Shown here: positions 9,854 through 18,758 of the stretch, in pieces
How the letters are laid out: every line of letters starts with the position of its first letter
Position numbering within the stretch: position 1 is the first letter of the stretch
From: JBDRKN01 sp043813955
GTDB lineage: Bacteria; Patescibacteriota; Patescibacteriia; Patescibacteriales; Patescibacteriaceae
Length of the DNA: 40,046 nucleotides
Assembly: GCA_043813955.1 (NCBI GenBank)
Contig: JBDRKN010000004.1
Span: 1 to 40,046 of the forward strand
Direction of reading: 5' to 3'
Translations under genes and position numbers: made by a program
Notes under the pieces: model-generated
What the model saw: only the letters and a program-made list of their open reading frames with translations
Told to the model about the DNA's origin: nothing
Database searches by the model: none

Positions 9854-10567
9854 TTATTCTATGTTAGTATAACAAACTGTTACATCTTCATTATCTTCCA
9901 AAGCGTCAATTAATTTATCAATCCTGTCTTGTTCTGAAGTATTTAAAATTTCTTTTTTCTCCTTGGCCACATATTCAATATCAGCTGATTTAATAATAAT
10001 ATTCTTGCTTTCTAAAAATTGCTTTATTTTATTCAAATCAGCCATATTGGTATAGACAGTAAGACCTTCCTGTTCTTTTACAATATCCAAAACATCTTGA
10101 TCGATCAATTCTAATTCCAAGTCTGAGTTTATTTTGTTTAATTCCTTGTTCTTTATTATAATCACTCCCTGCTGGCTAAAATTCCACATTACTGAGCCTA
10201 AGCTCCCGTTATACTTTCCAAACAAATGCCTAATATTGGCAGCCGTGCGATTTTTGTTATCTGTAAGGCATTTAACGATAATCTGCGTTTGCGCAGGGCC
10301 AATGCCTTCATAGATTAATTCTTCAATTTCTTCTCCAGATAATTCTCCTGTACCGCGCTTAATAGCCTTGGTAATATTATCCTTAGGCATATTAACCGCC
10401 TTAGCCTTGTCCATGGCTACGCGAAGAGAAAAATTAGTGTCTGGATCGCCGCTTTTTTTTGCAGCAATGGTAATCATATTTCCAATCTTGGTAAAAACAG
10501 CCCCTCTTTTAGCATCAACCACAGCTTTAGCTCTTTTAATTGTTGACCATTTAGAATGTCCTGACAT
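9854..10567 (-). CDS. yebC: YebC/PmpR family protein
   Basis: 237 residues, the family's standard length. It opens MSGHSKWSTIKRAK and continues with DPDTNFSLR, NMPKDNITKAIKRG and IYEGIGPAQTQIIV, all diagnostic. Members are known as transcriptional regulators (PmpR) and, in mitochondria (TACO1) and some bacteria, as translation factors that relieve ribosome stalling at prolines. It lies 2 bases from ruvC and 2 bases from lgt, so one transcript is likely. Confidence 0.96.
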   Translation of the reverse strand: MSGHSKWSTIKRAKAVVDAKRGAVFTKIGNMITIAAKKSGDPDTNFSLRVAMDKAKAVNMPKDNITKAIKRGTGELSGEEIEELIYEGIGPAQTQIIVKCLTDNKNRTAANIRHLFGKYNGSLGSVMWNFSQQGVIIIKNKELNKINSDLELELIDQDVLDIVKEQEGLTVYTNMADLNKIKQFLESKNIIIKSADIEYVAKEKKEILNTSEQDRIDKLIDALEDNEDVTVCYTNIE

Positions 10568-10569
10568 AA

Positions 10570-11346
10570 TTATTCTTTTTGTTTTCTAATTGCCTGATAT
10601 ATGAAATATATTAAGCAGACAAATATGATAATCCAGCTAACAAGCTGGGGCCAGCGCAAGCCCATTACAAGAGGCGTGGAATCAATCCTTAAAAACTCCA
10701 TACAAAACCGCATAGTTGAGTACATTATTAAAAAGCTTATTACTATCCATGAAAAATTCTTTTTTCTAAATAATTTATGCTCTAATATTAAAATAATAAA
10801 AATTAAAAAATTACCAATTGATTGATATATAAAAGTTGGGTGAAAAAATCCTTGCTGACCTAAAATTGGAATGCCCCATGAGAGATTAGTGGCATAGCCA
10901 TATAATTCCTGATTAAAATAATTTCCCCACCTGCCAATTGCCAAAGCCAAAGCCATAGCTGGAACAATAATAGAGAATAATAGCCAGAAATCAATCTTGC
11001 GCTTGCGCGCAAAATACCAAACTACTAAAATACCGGCTATGATTGCTCCGTGAATAGCCAATCCTCCCTGCCATATCTTAAAAACATCTAATGGATGTCC
11101 GAGATAATATTCATACTCCAAGCATACATCATACAGCCTGGCGCCAATCAATCCAAGAATAATCAGCCAGAATGATAAATCAAAAACCAGATCCTTGTCA
11201 ATATTGTAATATTTTGCTAACTTAATAGCTGTGACTATGGCTAAAATCATGCCAAAAACCAATATTAAGCCATACCAGTGTATTTGCATTGGGCCAATAG
11301 TTAAAAAAATAGGATCTGGCAAGTTTGTATGCAGCCAATTAATCAT
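10570..11346 (-). CDS. lgt: Prolipoprotein diacylglyceryl transferase
   Basis: 258 residues with seven or so membrane helices. It transfers diacylglycerol from phosphatidylglycerol to the lipobox cysteine of prolipoproteins. The signature GRWGNYFNQELYG (138-150) and the essential GGLAIHG segment (94-100, H99) are intact. Substrates in this window include the lipobox proteins at 16903 and 39577. It is the first gene of the lgt-yebC-ruvC run. Confidence 0.96.
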   Translation of the reverse strand: MINWLHTNLPDPIFLTIGPMQIHWYGLILVFGMILAIVTAIKLAKYYNIDKDLVFDLSFWLIILGLIGARLYDVCLEYEYYLGHPLDVFKIWQGGLAIHGAIIAGILVVWYFARKRKIDFWLLFSIIVPAMALALAIGRWGNYFNQELYGYATNLSWGIPILGQQGFFHPTFIYQSIGNFLIFIILILEHKLFRKKNFSWIVISFLIMYSTMRFCMEFLRIDSTPLVMGLRWPQLVSWIIIFVCLIYFIYQAIRKQKE

Positions 11347-11386
11347 ATTAATATTGTATATGGTAAAACAATTTTACACAAATAAA

Positions 11387-11410
11387 AAGGAGCGTTTATA
11401 GACGCTCCTT
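11387..11410 (-). terminator. Terminator after the 70-residue membrane protein
   Basis: Stem AGGAGCGT/ACGCTCCT around TTATAG, followed on the minus strand by TTTTTATTT. It separates the small gene at 11414 from lgt. Confidence 0.88.
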
Positions 11411-11413
11411 AAA

Positions 11414-11626
11414 TTAATTGTTTTTTGCAGCAATTACTATAATTGCTATGCCGCAAAATTTAAGAAAAAATTCAACTAAAATGAAATCAGGTAATCTGAG
11501 TCCATCTTTAGCCCCACAAAATATTAACAAAACCCCAAAAGTAAAAATTATTCCCCTTATCACTTGATAAGTTTTGTCAAATTTTTTACTTCTACCGATT
11601 TCTGCTATAGAATTAATTACTGACAT
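11414..11626 (-). CDS. Small two-helix membrane protein
   Basis: 70 residues from ATG at 11626. A longer reading from a TTG at 11638 is possible, but the G-rich stretch just before the ATG fits as its ribosome site. Two hydrophobic segments (about 25-40 and 50-66) suggest a hairpin in the membrane, with a basic N-terminal side. No family recognised. Flanked by a terminator, it seems to be a single-gene unit divergent from the LytR-type gene. Confidence 0.6.
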   Translation of the reverse strand: MSVINSIAEIGRSKKFDKTYQVIRGIIFTFGVLLIFCGAKDGLRLPDFILVEFFLKFCGIAIIVIAAKNN

Positions 11627-11734
11627 AATAGCCCCCAAAAAATGAAAAATAAACTCTTTATGCTTATATTAAAAGAACTTTTCCATATTTATATACCCAA
11701 AATTATATCATATTTTAAGAATAATGTCAAGCCA

Positions 11735-11763
11735 TTGCCAAAGTACAAAAAGCTTAGTATAAT
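11735..11763 (+). promoter_or_regulatory. Promoter for the LytR-CpsA-Psr / der / pth run
   Basis: TTGCCA (11735-11740) and TATAAT (11758-11763) with a 17-base spacer; transcription would start about 25 bases before the ATG at 11795. Confidence 0.8.
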
Positions 11764-11794
11764 TTAATCATATTACTGAAAATAGACTAATTTT

Positions 11795-13291
11795 ATGCAA
11801 AATCAGGACAAATTGCTGCAGGATTTGGAGCAAAGACATGGACAGAAATTATCTAAAATTAGGCGAAAAAAGCCGTCTTTTTTTAGAAAATTTTTCAAGA
11901 TATTAATATATATCTTAATTTTTTTTATTATCATTTTTGTCTTTTTCTATATTAACCGAGATTCTTTAAAAAATAATTCAGAGTCATGGATTGATAAAAT
12001 ACCAATTATTAGCCAGATTAAACGTTTAGCTGAAAGCTCTGATATTCCCTTAAATGGTGAAGACAGGGGTAAAATTAATATTCTCTTTCTTGGAATGGGC
12101 GGTGAAAACCATGAAGGAGCATATTTAACTGACACGATTATTGTAGCTAGTTTTGATATACAAACACATAAAATAGCTATGCTATCCATACCGCGTGACA
12201 TGGTAGTGCCAATGGCAGGAATGGGCTGGCCCAAGATCAATCATGTTAATTCATATGCTGAAATGCGAGAGCCAGACAGCGGAGGCAGAGTGACGGCTGA
12301 AGTAGTCAGCCAAATACTTGATGCTCCTATTGATTATTATTTTAGGCTTGATTTTGACGGATTTAAGCAAGTCGTTGACGAGCTTGGAGGAATTAAGGTG
12401 TATATAGATACTGAATTTGATGATTATCATTATCCAATCCAAGGAGAAGAAAAAAACCCAGACTGGGATGACAGGTTTGAACATTTGCATTTTGATCAAG
12501 GCTGGCAAAAAATGGACGGAGATTTAGCACTTAAATTTGCACGCTCACGCTATGCTGTCGGAGTTGAAGGAACAGACTTTGCTCGAGCAGCCAGGCAGCA
12601 AAAAATAATTCAGGCAATTAAAGAAAAGGCTATGTCTAAAAGCGTTTTGTTTAATCCTCGCCTGGTTTCTAAAATTATTAATGATATTAGGGAGAATATT
12701 TTAACTAATATGAAAATTTGGGAAATGATTAGGCTCTGGAATATGTTTAAAGAAGTTGATGAGAATAATATTATTAACAAAGTTTTGAGCAACAGGCCTA
12801 GCGGCCTGCTCGCTGATTCAATGTCAGAAGACGGCGCATATACTTTAATACCAATGGCTGGTGATTTTTCTGAAGTAAAGTATTTGTTTAAGAACATGTT
12901 CTATCAAATACCAGAAAATGATAAATTAAAAATCACTGAAGAAAATGCCAGGGTAGAGGTTTTAAACGGCACTTTTATACCAGGCTTGGCTGGCAAGAAT
13001 GCTCTTGATTTGGAAAAATACGGCTTTAACATTATTTATGTTGCCAACTGCAGCAAACAGGATTTTGAAAAATCTGTGATCTATGACCTTACTTATGGTG
13101 AGAAAAAAGAATCTTTAAAGCTTTTAATAGAAAAAACTGATGCAAATATTTCTAATAACCTGCCTGACTGGCTAGAAAAGGATATTAAGGAAGCCATTGA
13201 GAATGAGGAACATATACAGCCTGAATTGATTATTATTCTAGGTGAAGATGCAAACCGCATGCCTTTGTCTACTGAAGACATAGATATTTAA
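11795..13291 (+). CDS. LytR-CpsA-Psr family cell-wall ligase with LytR C-terminal domain
   Basis: 498 residues. A basic N-terminal stretch and one membrane helix (34-53) place the catalytic domain outside. The LCP core has LTDTIIVAS, MLSIPRDM and GTDFARAARQQKII with the arginines that hold the lipid-linked pyrophosphate. A LytR_C domain begins near 388 (ARVEVLNGT). Such enzymes transfer glycopolymers from undecaprenyl carriers onto peptidoglycan. It is first in a plus-strand run with der (4-base gap) and pth. Confidence 0.93.
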   Translation: MQNQDKLLQDLEQRHGQKLSKIRRKKPSFFRKFFKILIYILIFFIIIFVFFYINRDSLKNNSESWIDKIPIISQIKRLAESSDIPLNGEDRGKINILFLGMGGENHEGAYLTDTIIVASFDIQTHKIAMLSIPRDMVVPMAGMGWPKINHVNSYAEMREPDSGGRVTAEVVSQILDAPIDYYFRLDFDGFKQVVDELGGIKVYIDTEFDDYHYPIQGEEKNPDWDDRFEHLHFDQGWQKMDGDLALKFARSRYAVGVEGTDFARAARQQKIIQAIKEKAMSKSVLFNPRLVSKIINDIRENILTNMKIWEMIRLWNMFKEVDENNIINKVLSNRPSGLLADSMSEDGAYTLIPMAGDFSEVKYLFKNMFYQIPENDKLKITEENARVEVLNGTFIPGLAGKNALDLEKYGFNIIYVANCSKQDFEKSVIYDLTYGEKKESLKLLIEKTDANISNNLPDWLEKDIKEAIENEEHIQPELIIILGEDANRMPLSTEDIDI

Positions 13292-13295
13292 ACAT

Positions 13296-14699
13296 ATGCT
13301 AGCCAAACGCTTAAACAAAAAGGTGCCTAATGTAGTCATATTTGGCCGGACCAATGTTGGAAAGTCTACTCTGTTTAACAAACTTACAGAAAGCAGGCAG
13401 GCTTTAATGTCCAGAATTGAAGGCACTACTAGGGACTCTAATATTGGCCAGGTCAACTGGCAGGGCAAGAGCTTCAGCTTGATTGACACTGGAGGCCTAA
13501 TGGATCTTAAATATCTTAAAAAAGCTAAAACAGAAGCTAAGACTATTGATGAGCTAGTCCAAAAACAAGCGCGGCAATTTTTAACCCGCGCTGATTTAGT
13601 ATTATTCCTTGTAGACAACAAGGACGGCTTGCTTATGCAGGACAAAGAAATGTCTGCTCTTTTAAAAAAGTTCATGCCAGAATTGAAAAAAATAATTTTA
13701 GTGGCAAACAAAGTAGACAATCACAAGCAGGCTAGCGCAGCCAGCGAATTCTACCAGCTCAATTTAGGCAAACCGCAAACAATTTCTGCCACTACAGGAG
13801 CTGGCACTGGAGATTTGCTTGATTTGATTATTAAAAAATTAAAACAAAGCAAGATGCCTGCAATAGATACAAAAGAAAAAGAAAAGGATATTGTAAAAGT
13901 ATGCATTTTAGGAAAGCCTAACGTAGGAAAATCTAGTTTGCTTAATTCCATCCTTGGATATGAAAGAGTTATTGTAAGCCCAATACCTCATACCACTCGC
14001 GAACCTCAGGATACTGATATAGATTACAAAGGCAAGACTATTAAATTAATTGATACAGCAGGAATCAGCAGAAAAGGAAAAAAGAGCAAGGATTTGGAAA
14101 AATTAGGCATTTTAAAAAGCCTGGATATCCTTAACCAAGCTGACATTGCTCTGCTTGTAATTGATATTAGCAAAGACATTACGCAGCAGGATGCTAAATT
14201 AGTTGAAGAGGTTTTTAACCGCTACAAGAGCCTGGTTATTGTTGCTAATAAATGGGATTTGATTAAGCCAAGAGATACAAAGGGCTATACTCAAAAAATC
14301 TATAAACACTTTCCATTTGCAACTTTTGTTCCTATTCAATTTATGAGCGCTGAATTTCATACTAAAATAAACAGGCTAATGGATTTGATTTTAAAAATTA
14401 ATGAAATGCGCCATTTAGAATTGAGCGAAGCTCAATTAGACCGGTTTATAAAAGAATGCGTTAAAAAGCATAGGCCTACAAAAGGAAAAGGAACAAAAAA
14501 GCCGCGTATTTTTAAATTCAAGCAAACTGGCTCTAATCCTTTGGAGTTTGCAATTAAAATCGGGTCTAAAGAGAACTTGGCTGAAACCTATTTGCACTTC
14601 CTGTCTAATCAATTACGTGATAAATTTAAAATAGTGGGCACTCCAATAAATATCTGGGTTGAAAAAAGCAAACATGTCCATGGCAGGCATAATAATTAA
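13296..14699 (+). CDS. der: Ribosome-assembly GTPase Der (EngA)
   Basis: 467 residues with two tandem GTPase domains and a KH-like C-terminal domain, the unique Der arrangement. Domain 1: GRTNVGKST, DTGG, NKVD. Domain 2: GKPNVGKSS, DTAG, NKWD. It acts in maturation of the 50S subunit. It lies between the LCP gene and pth with very short gaps, so co-transcription is likely. Confidence 0.97.
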   Translation: MLAKRLNKKVPNVVIFGRTNVGKSTLFNKLTESRQALMSRIEGTTRDSNIGQVNWQGKSFSLIDTGGLMDLKYLKKAKTEAKTIDELVQKQARQFLTRADLVLFLVDNKDGLLMQDKEMSALLKKFMPELKKIILVANKVDNHKQASAASEFYQLNLGKPQTISATTGAGTGDLLDLIIKKLKQSKMPAIDTKEKEKDIVKVCILGKPNVGKSSLLNSILGYERVIVSPIPHTTREPQDTDIDYKGKTIKLIDTAGISRKGKKSKDLEKLGILKSLDILNQADIALLVIDISKDITQQDAKLVEEVFNRYKSLVIVANKWDLIKPRDTKGYTQKIYKHFPFATFVPIQFMSAEFHTKINRLMDLILKINEMRHLELSEAQLDRFIKECVKKHRPTKGKGTKKPRIFKFKQTGSNPLEFAIKIGSKENLAETYLHFLSNQLRDKFKIVGTPINIWVEKSKHVHGRHNN

Positions 14700-14708
14700 A
14701 TTAATTAT

Positions 14709-15251
14709 ATGAAAATCATAATAGGGCTTGGCAATCCTAAGAAAAAACATGAAAAAACAAGGCACAATATTGGCTTTGTAGTATTAGATAGATTAGCTGA
14801 ACGCGAAAATCTTAAATGGCAGCATGATAAAAAAATCAATGCAGATATTATTAAAAGCCAGGAAATGTTCTTAATCAAGCCAGCTACCTATATGAATAAT
14901 TCAGGGCAGGCTGTTTTAAAAATTTTAGATTATTATGATTTATTAGAACGTGATGAAGAAGGCAAATTATTGCCCACTGACTTGTCTGAAATTTTGACAG
15001 TAATACATGATGATCTTGATATTGAACTTGGCAAATACAAAATCTCTGTTAATTCCAGCAGTGCTGGACATAAGGGGGTACAATCAATTATCGACGCAGC
15101 TCAGACTCAAAATTTTGCTCGCGTAAGAATTGGAATTAAAACAGAAAAACTTGAAAAGATGCCTGGCAACAAATTTGTTTTAAAAAAACTGCCTCGTAGC
15201 GAGATGAAGATTATTAATGAAATTCTGCCAAAAATTTTAGCCAATTTTTAA
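14709..15251 (+). CDS. pth: Peptidyl-tRNA hydrolase
   Basis: 180 residues. It frees tRNA from peptidyl-tRNA that drops off ribosomes. Catalytic H19 lies in KTRHNIGF, the substrate-binding motif is KPATYMNNSG, and HDDLDIELG carries the aspartate that tunes the histidine. The family length is normal. It follows der by 9 bases. Confidence 0.96.
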   Translation: MKIIIGLGNPKKKHEKTRHNIGFVVLDRLAERENLKWQHDKKINADIIKSQEMFLIKPATYMNNSGQAVLKILDYYDLLERDEEGKLLPTDLSEILTVIHDDLDIELGKYKISVNSSSAGHKGVQSIIDAAQTQNFARVRIGIKTEKLEKMPGNKFVLKKLPRSEMKIINEILPKILANF

Positions 15252-15285
15252 TTTTTGTGATACATTATATATATAATTAAAAATT

Positions 15286-15816
15286 ATGTTTTGGTTTTAT
15301 CTTATTATACAAATAATTTTAATCATTGTTATTATAGCTTGGTCTATACAGTTTTTTAATATCCTTTTTAAAGGCCATGCTCCTTTTATAATAACGCGGA
15401 GAAAAGTAGTTAAAGCTGTTTTAGATGAAATCAAACTTGAAAAAAGAGATATTTTTTACGAGCTTGGCTCTGGAAGCGCAAGCATTTTGAGAAAGCTGGA
15501 AAAAAAATATCCTAGAAATAAATTAATCGGCATTGAATACGCTTTAGTACCATGGTTAATTTCTAAAATCCAAAAAAGTTTTAGCAATAGCAATGCAATT
15601 ATTAAAAAGAAAAACTTTTTTAAAATTGATTTAAGCCAGGCTGATTATATTTACTGCTTTTTAAATATTGAAACAATGGAAAAGCTTGAAAAAAAATTCA
15701 TAAAAGAATGTAAAAAAGGAACAATAATTATTAGTTATATCTTTCAGCTTCCTCATATTAAGCCATACAAAACAATCTTAGTAAGAAAAAATCATATTTA
15801 TTTTTACAAAATCTAA
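15286..15816 (+). CDS. Membrane-anchored SAM-dependent methyltransferase-like protein
   Basis: 176 residues. An N-terminal helix (about 3-25) is followed by a Rossmann-like domain with motif I FYELGSGSAS and the acidic end of strand 2 in LIGIEYA. FLNIETMEKL sits where the fourth strand and active-site loop would be. The fold points to a class I methyltransferase, but the short C-terminal half and lack of a recognisable target motif leave the substrate unknown. It follows pth by 34 bases and ends before a hairpin. Confidence 0.7.
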   Translation: MFWFYLIIQIILIIVIIAWSIQFFNILFKGHAPFIITRRKVVKAVLDEIKLEKRDIFYELGSGSASILRKLEKKYPRNKLIGIEYALVPWLISKIQKSFSNSNAIIKKKNFFKIDLSQADYIYCFLNIETMEKLEKKFIKECKKGTIIISYIFQLPHIKPYKTILVRKNHIYFYKI

Positions 15817-15851
15817 ACTTGACGAATCTTAAAAAATTAGTAAGATATAAA

Positions 15852-15875
15852 ACGAGCCATGAGCTCGTATTTTAT
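15852..15875 (+). terminator. Hairpin after the methyltransferase-like gene
   Basis: Stem ACGAGC/GCTCGT with a 5-base loop, then ATTTTAT. The T run is weak, so it may also be partial read-through into tRNA-His. Confidence 0.55.
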
Positions 15876-15879
15876 AGAC

Positions 15880-15956
<77 letters not shown>

Positions 15957-15970
15957 CATTTCAAATAAAA

Positions 15971-16002
15971 TACCGCCTCCTCATTGTAAGGGGCGGTGTT
16001 TT
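15971..16002. terminator. Terminator between tRNA-His and the convergent membrane-protein gene
   Basis: Stem ACCGCC/GGCGGT with an internal CCT/AGG extension, A-rich on the left and T-rich on the right, so usable from both sides. A near-copy of this hairpin follows the repeat at 20.6 kb. Confidence 0.8.
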
Positions 16003-16028
16003 ATTCTTTAAATTCAATTATTCAATGA

Positions 16029-16688
16029 TTACTTTGCTTTCCTGTTTTTTATAAATGTATAAATTTTTTTAATCAAAAAACGCAAAATATAATAAGGAAC
16101 AAAAACATAAAGAGTATAAGAGAACAAAACAAATGCTGCGGCAAAACCAAAAGTAAATCCATATAGGGTACATATTATCAAAGCAAAAGATAATAATGAG
16201 CCAAAAAATATTACAGGCATTGCAAACATAAAGGTTACTATAACAACCATCTCAACTACTTTGAATATGCTTGCAGACCAATCAGTAAAAGTGAACGAAT
16301 CACCAAAAATAAGATTAATAACTGATATGCTAAAAATTATTATAGCTGGCCAGGCAAGCAGTATTGCAGCAAATCCAGGAAGAGAAAATCCCATACAAAT
16401 TACACCAGCATGATATTCTTCTTTTAAGTAATGAAATATTGAAATTGTCATTATAACCCAAAGAGGAAAACAGACTAGGTCATAGTAGCGTGACTCTTGA
16501 TAGATACTTGGTATTATCCAAGGGTCAGAAGCAGCAAATATGCGAGCCCAATGAGGCTGAACACTTTCCAGAAGCGGTAATTCTGCCCCAGTTAGAGCCC
16601 AAATTCCCCAGAAAGCTGCGGCCAAAATAAATGCGCCACCTCCAAAATAAAGTAATTGTCTAGGCAGGGATAAATCTATATTTCTCAT
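16029..16688 (-). CDS. Polytopic membrane protein of unknown function
   Basis: 219 residues from the ATG at 16688. A TTG 12 bases upstream keeps the frame open, but GGAG seven bases before the ATG decides the start. Five or six long hydrophobic segments cover most of the protein, ending in a basic tail (about 205-219). No conserved catalytic motif is visible and no family is recognised. It is the first gene inside the island after tRNA-His, and repeat copy R1a lies just upstream of its start. Confidence 0.65.
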   Translation of the reverse strand: MRNIDLSLPRQLLYFGGGAFILAAAFWGIWALTGAELPLLESVQPHWARIFAASDPWIIPSIYQESRYYDLVCFPLWVIMTISIFHYLKEEYHAGVICMGFSLPGFAAILLAWPAIIIFSISVINLIFGDSFTFTDWSASIFKVVEMVVIVTFMFAMPVIFFGSLLSFALIICTLYGFTFGFAAAFVLFSYTLYVFVPYYILRFLIKKIYTFIKNRKAK

Positions 16689-16740
16689 AGCAAACTCCAA
16701 ATTGTTAAAAAACTAATTATAGTTTTATATCACAAAATTT

Positions 16741-16808
16741 TAACTCTGTCAACTCCTCCGCTAATTCTTTCATATTAAAAGTTCTGAATGTGTCCCATAA
16801 GAGACCCC
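16741..16808 (-). repeat. Island repeat R1, copy a
   Basis: The core on the plus strand (16777-16808) begins AAAAGTTCTGAATGTGTCCC and ends AGAGACCCC. Similarity to copy b extends leftward to about 16741. On the minus strand the repeat reads GLLWDTFRTF, then a predicted helix NMKELAEELTEL, to a stop at 16717-16719. The core differs from copy f, at the other end of the island, at only one of 31 positions. A hairpin follows at 16815-16850. Confidence 0.8.
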
Positions 16809-16814
16809 AATGTC

Positions 16815-16850
16815 AAAAAATATCTTTAATTTTACTTGAAGGTGTTTTTT
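16815..16850 (+). terminator. Hairpin following repeat R1a
   Basis: A-rich arm AAAAAATATCTT pairs with AAGGTGTTTTTT (some G-T pairs) around a 12-base loop. It could terminate transcription on either strand. Confidence 0.55.
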
Positions 16851-16861
16851 GTTTTAGACCG

Positions 16862-16870
16862 TGATATAAT
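16862..16870 (+). promoter_or_regulatory. Extended -10 promoter of the lipoprotein gene
   Basis: TGATATAAT gives TG-N-TATAAT, without a clear -35 at normal spacing; about 32 bases before the ATG at 16903. The same extended -10 pattern (TGGTATAAT) recurs before several genes here. Confidence 0.5.
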
Positions 16871-16902
16871 TAAGAATAAGCTTAAATATTATTATTAAAT
16901 TT

Positions 16903-17376
16903 ATGAATAAATTTGGATTGGTTTTTATTATTTTATTAATGTTAACCTTGTCTGCCTGTAACATTTCTAAAGATGCTTATAAAAAATCAAATTTACAGCA
17001 GTCTAGTTTAAATCAAATAAATAGCGAGGAGATACAATTAAAAATTGAGAAAAGAATTCCTGAAGGAACAGAAGAAGGCCTAGTTAATCAAAATAATATT
17101 ATAAATTATCCTTTAAATGAAATTAGTGTGATTTTTAACAAGGAAATTAATCAAACAACCCTAACTGTTGATAATTTTTATGCTCTTTGGGGTATTGAGG
17201 AGAAGATCCCCGCATCAATTGTTTATAATCAAGAAGAAAAAAGGGCTACTTTAAAATTCAACCAACCTATAATTTCACAAAAAAACATAACTAGAATAAC
17301 TGTTGTTTTGAAAAATATAAAATCTGGAGATGTTTTTATTGATGAGTATATCTATAATATTGATATTAAAAATTAA
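16903..17376 (+). CDS. Lipoprotein with a bacterial Ig-like (Big_5 type) domain
   Basis: 157 residues. A signal peptide ends in the lipobox LSAC (Cys 19), so Lgt should lipidate it. After a Gln/Ser-rich spacer, about residues 60-155 look like a single SbsA/Big_5 Ig-like domain: NEISVIFNKEIN, LTVDNFYALW, KRATLKFNQP and ITVVLKNIKSGD follow the family's strand pattern. It probably sits at the cell surface as a binding or spacer domain. It lies within the repeat-bounded island; the 287 bases downstream hold direct repeats. Confidence 0.75.
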   Translation: MNKFGLVFIILLMLTLSACNISKDAYKKSNLQQSSLNQINSEEIQLKIEKRIPEGTEEGLVNQNNIINYPLNEISVIFNKEINQTTLTVDNFYALWGIEEKIPASIVYNQEEKRATLKFNQPIISQKNITRITVVLKNIKSGDVFIDEYIYNIDIKN

Positions 17377-17519
17377 GCATATACTTTAATAAAAAATTTC
17401 TAAATTTAATATTTCTAAATCAATTAAATTCCTCTATCAAACATTCAGAAAACTGAAAAAATAGCTTGGTTTGTTTTGTAATTTTGGTTAAAGTATGATA
17501 TTATATTAATAGTCAATAA

Positions 17520-17638
17520 TGTATAGGTTGATATTTCACCATTAGATAAAATGTATAGGTTGATATATTTATACACAGATAAATAAAAGATTTATGGAAA
17601 TATATTGTATAGGTTGTATTTTGAGATTGTATAGGTTC
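17520..17638 (+). repeat. Four direct repeats TGTATAGGTT upstream of the HTH-ATPase gene
   Basis: Copies start at 17520, 17552, 17606 and 17629; the first two extend to TGTATAGGTTGATAT and the third is TGTATAGGTTGTAT. Spacing is irregular (32, 54, 23 bases). They end 26 bases before the ATG at 17664. Their place suggests operator sites for the HTH protein encoded next. A related TTGTATATGTTCG occurs at about 20452, upstream of the MNT/HEPN genes. Confidence 0.75.
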
Positions 17639-17663
17639 GAAAAATTTATTAATTTATAAATAT

Positions 17664-18425
17664 ATGAATGAAAAAATGCCGATAGGTATCGTAGCAGAAA
17701 TGCTTGGAATAAGTATACAAACTTTACGACGATGGGATGAAGATGGCACCTTAAGAGCTTCTCGTTCTGGAGCATTAGCTCATAGGTATTATACAGAAAA
17801 TATGATTGAAGATTTTCTGTCTAAAAATTATAAATATTTAGAAGAGGCTAGCAGGAAATGGGCGTTTAGCAATAAGCCAACCAAAATACTTTCTAGATTT
17901 CATTGTCCAGATAAATCTATATTTAAAGCACGTTTATCGAAATTAGAGTTTCAATTATCTAAAGACAATTATTTGGCCACTGATTATAGATTTTCTTTAG
18001 TAACCGCTATTATTGGTGAAATTGGCAATAATTCTTTTGACCACAACATTGGGAAATGGGCTGATACAACAGGGGTATTCTTTGGTTATAACCTAAGTGA
18101 AAGAATAATAATTTTAGCCGACAGGGGGCAAGGTATACTAACTACTCTAAAAAGAGTTAAAACAAAACTATCAACAGACAAAGAAGCCATTCAAGTAGCT
18201 TTTACTGAATATATTTCTGGTAGAGCCCCCGAAAACAGAGGAAATGGATTAAAATACGTCAGAGAAATTGTGGAAGGAAATACTGATGATATAAATATTG
18301 AAACCTTGAGTTTAAATTTTCAATCAGGAGACGCGGAAATTTTTATAAAATATAATATTAAAGGTTTAAACATAAAAAATCTTGAAACTTATAACCAAGG
18401 CTGTTTCGCATTATTACATTATTAA
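17664..18425 (+). CDS. MerR-type HTH fused to a histidine-kinase-like ATPase
   Basis: 253 residues. Residues 1-55 form a MerR/excisionase-like winged HTH (IGIVAEMLGISIQTLRRWDEDG). About 100-225 form a GHKL ATPase: N box EIGNNSFDH, G1 box DRGQGI, G2 box RGNGLKYV. No histidine-phosphotransfer domain is present, so it resembles anti-sigma-type or stand-alone GHKL ATPases rather than a complete kinase. The STAS-like protein starts 16 bases after its stop, a pairing reminiscent of RsbW-RsbV partner switching. Its own promoter region has four direct repeats, suggesting self-regulation. No ribosome site is evident before its ATG. Confidence 0.8.
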   Translation: MNEKMPIGIVAEMLGISIQTLRRWDEDGTLRASRSGALAHRYYTENMIEDFLSKNYKYLEEASRKWAFSNKPTKILSRFHCPDKSIFKARLSKLEFQLSKDNYLATDYRFSLVTAIIGEIGNNSFDHNIGKWADTTGVFFGYNLSERIIILADRGQGILTTLKRVKTKLSTDKEAIQVAFTEYISGRAPENRGNGLKYVREIVEGNTDDINIETLSLNFQSGDAEIFIKYNIKGLNIKNLETYNQGCFALLHY

Positions 18426-18441
18426 TTTTAATATATACTAT

Positions 18442-18738
18442 ATGTTAATTGAATTAAAAAAATTTGGCATAACACTAACTTCAAGGGACGATGGTCGTGA
18501 AGCTTATTCTGCAATACTTTCAGTTTTTGATAATATAAAAGACGATGAACACGTTGAAATTGATTTTAGAGGTGTTAATACATTCACTCCATCTTGGGGT
18601 GATGAATTTATAACACCATTATTTAAGAAATTTGGGAATAGATTAATTTTAACTTATTTAAAGAACCCCTCAGTAAAAAAAACATTGAGCACAATTGAAA
18701 AAGCCAATAGCATTAAACTAAACAAACATTTTAGTTAG
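18442..18738 (+). CDS. STAS-like (DUF4325) protein
   Basis: 98 residues from the ATG at 18442. A longer reading from 18382 would overlap the ATPase gene and adds residues unlike the family. The conserved segment IDFRGVNTFTPSWGDEF (about 40-56) identifies the STAS-like DUF4325 family, often next to GHKL ATPases. It is expected to bind the ATPase upstream. Repeat R1b follows its stop. Confidence 0.82.
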   Translation: MLIELKKFGITLTSRDDGREAYSAILSVFDNIKDDEHVEIDFRGVNTFTPSWGDEFITPLFKKFGNRLILTYLKNPSVKKTLSTIEKANSIKLNKHFS

Positions 18739-18758
18739 TAAGTATTTGATACATCCTT

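Noticed and set aside
11676..11700. A possible seventh R1 copy, AGAACTTTTCCATAT, before the LytR-type gene.
   Set aside because: Only the AGAACTTTT word matches; neither the GGTCTC part nor a following hairpin is present.
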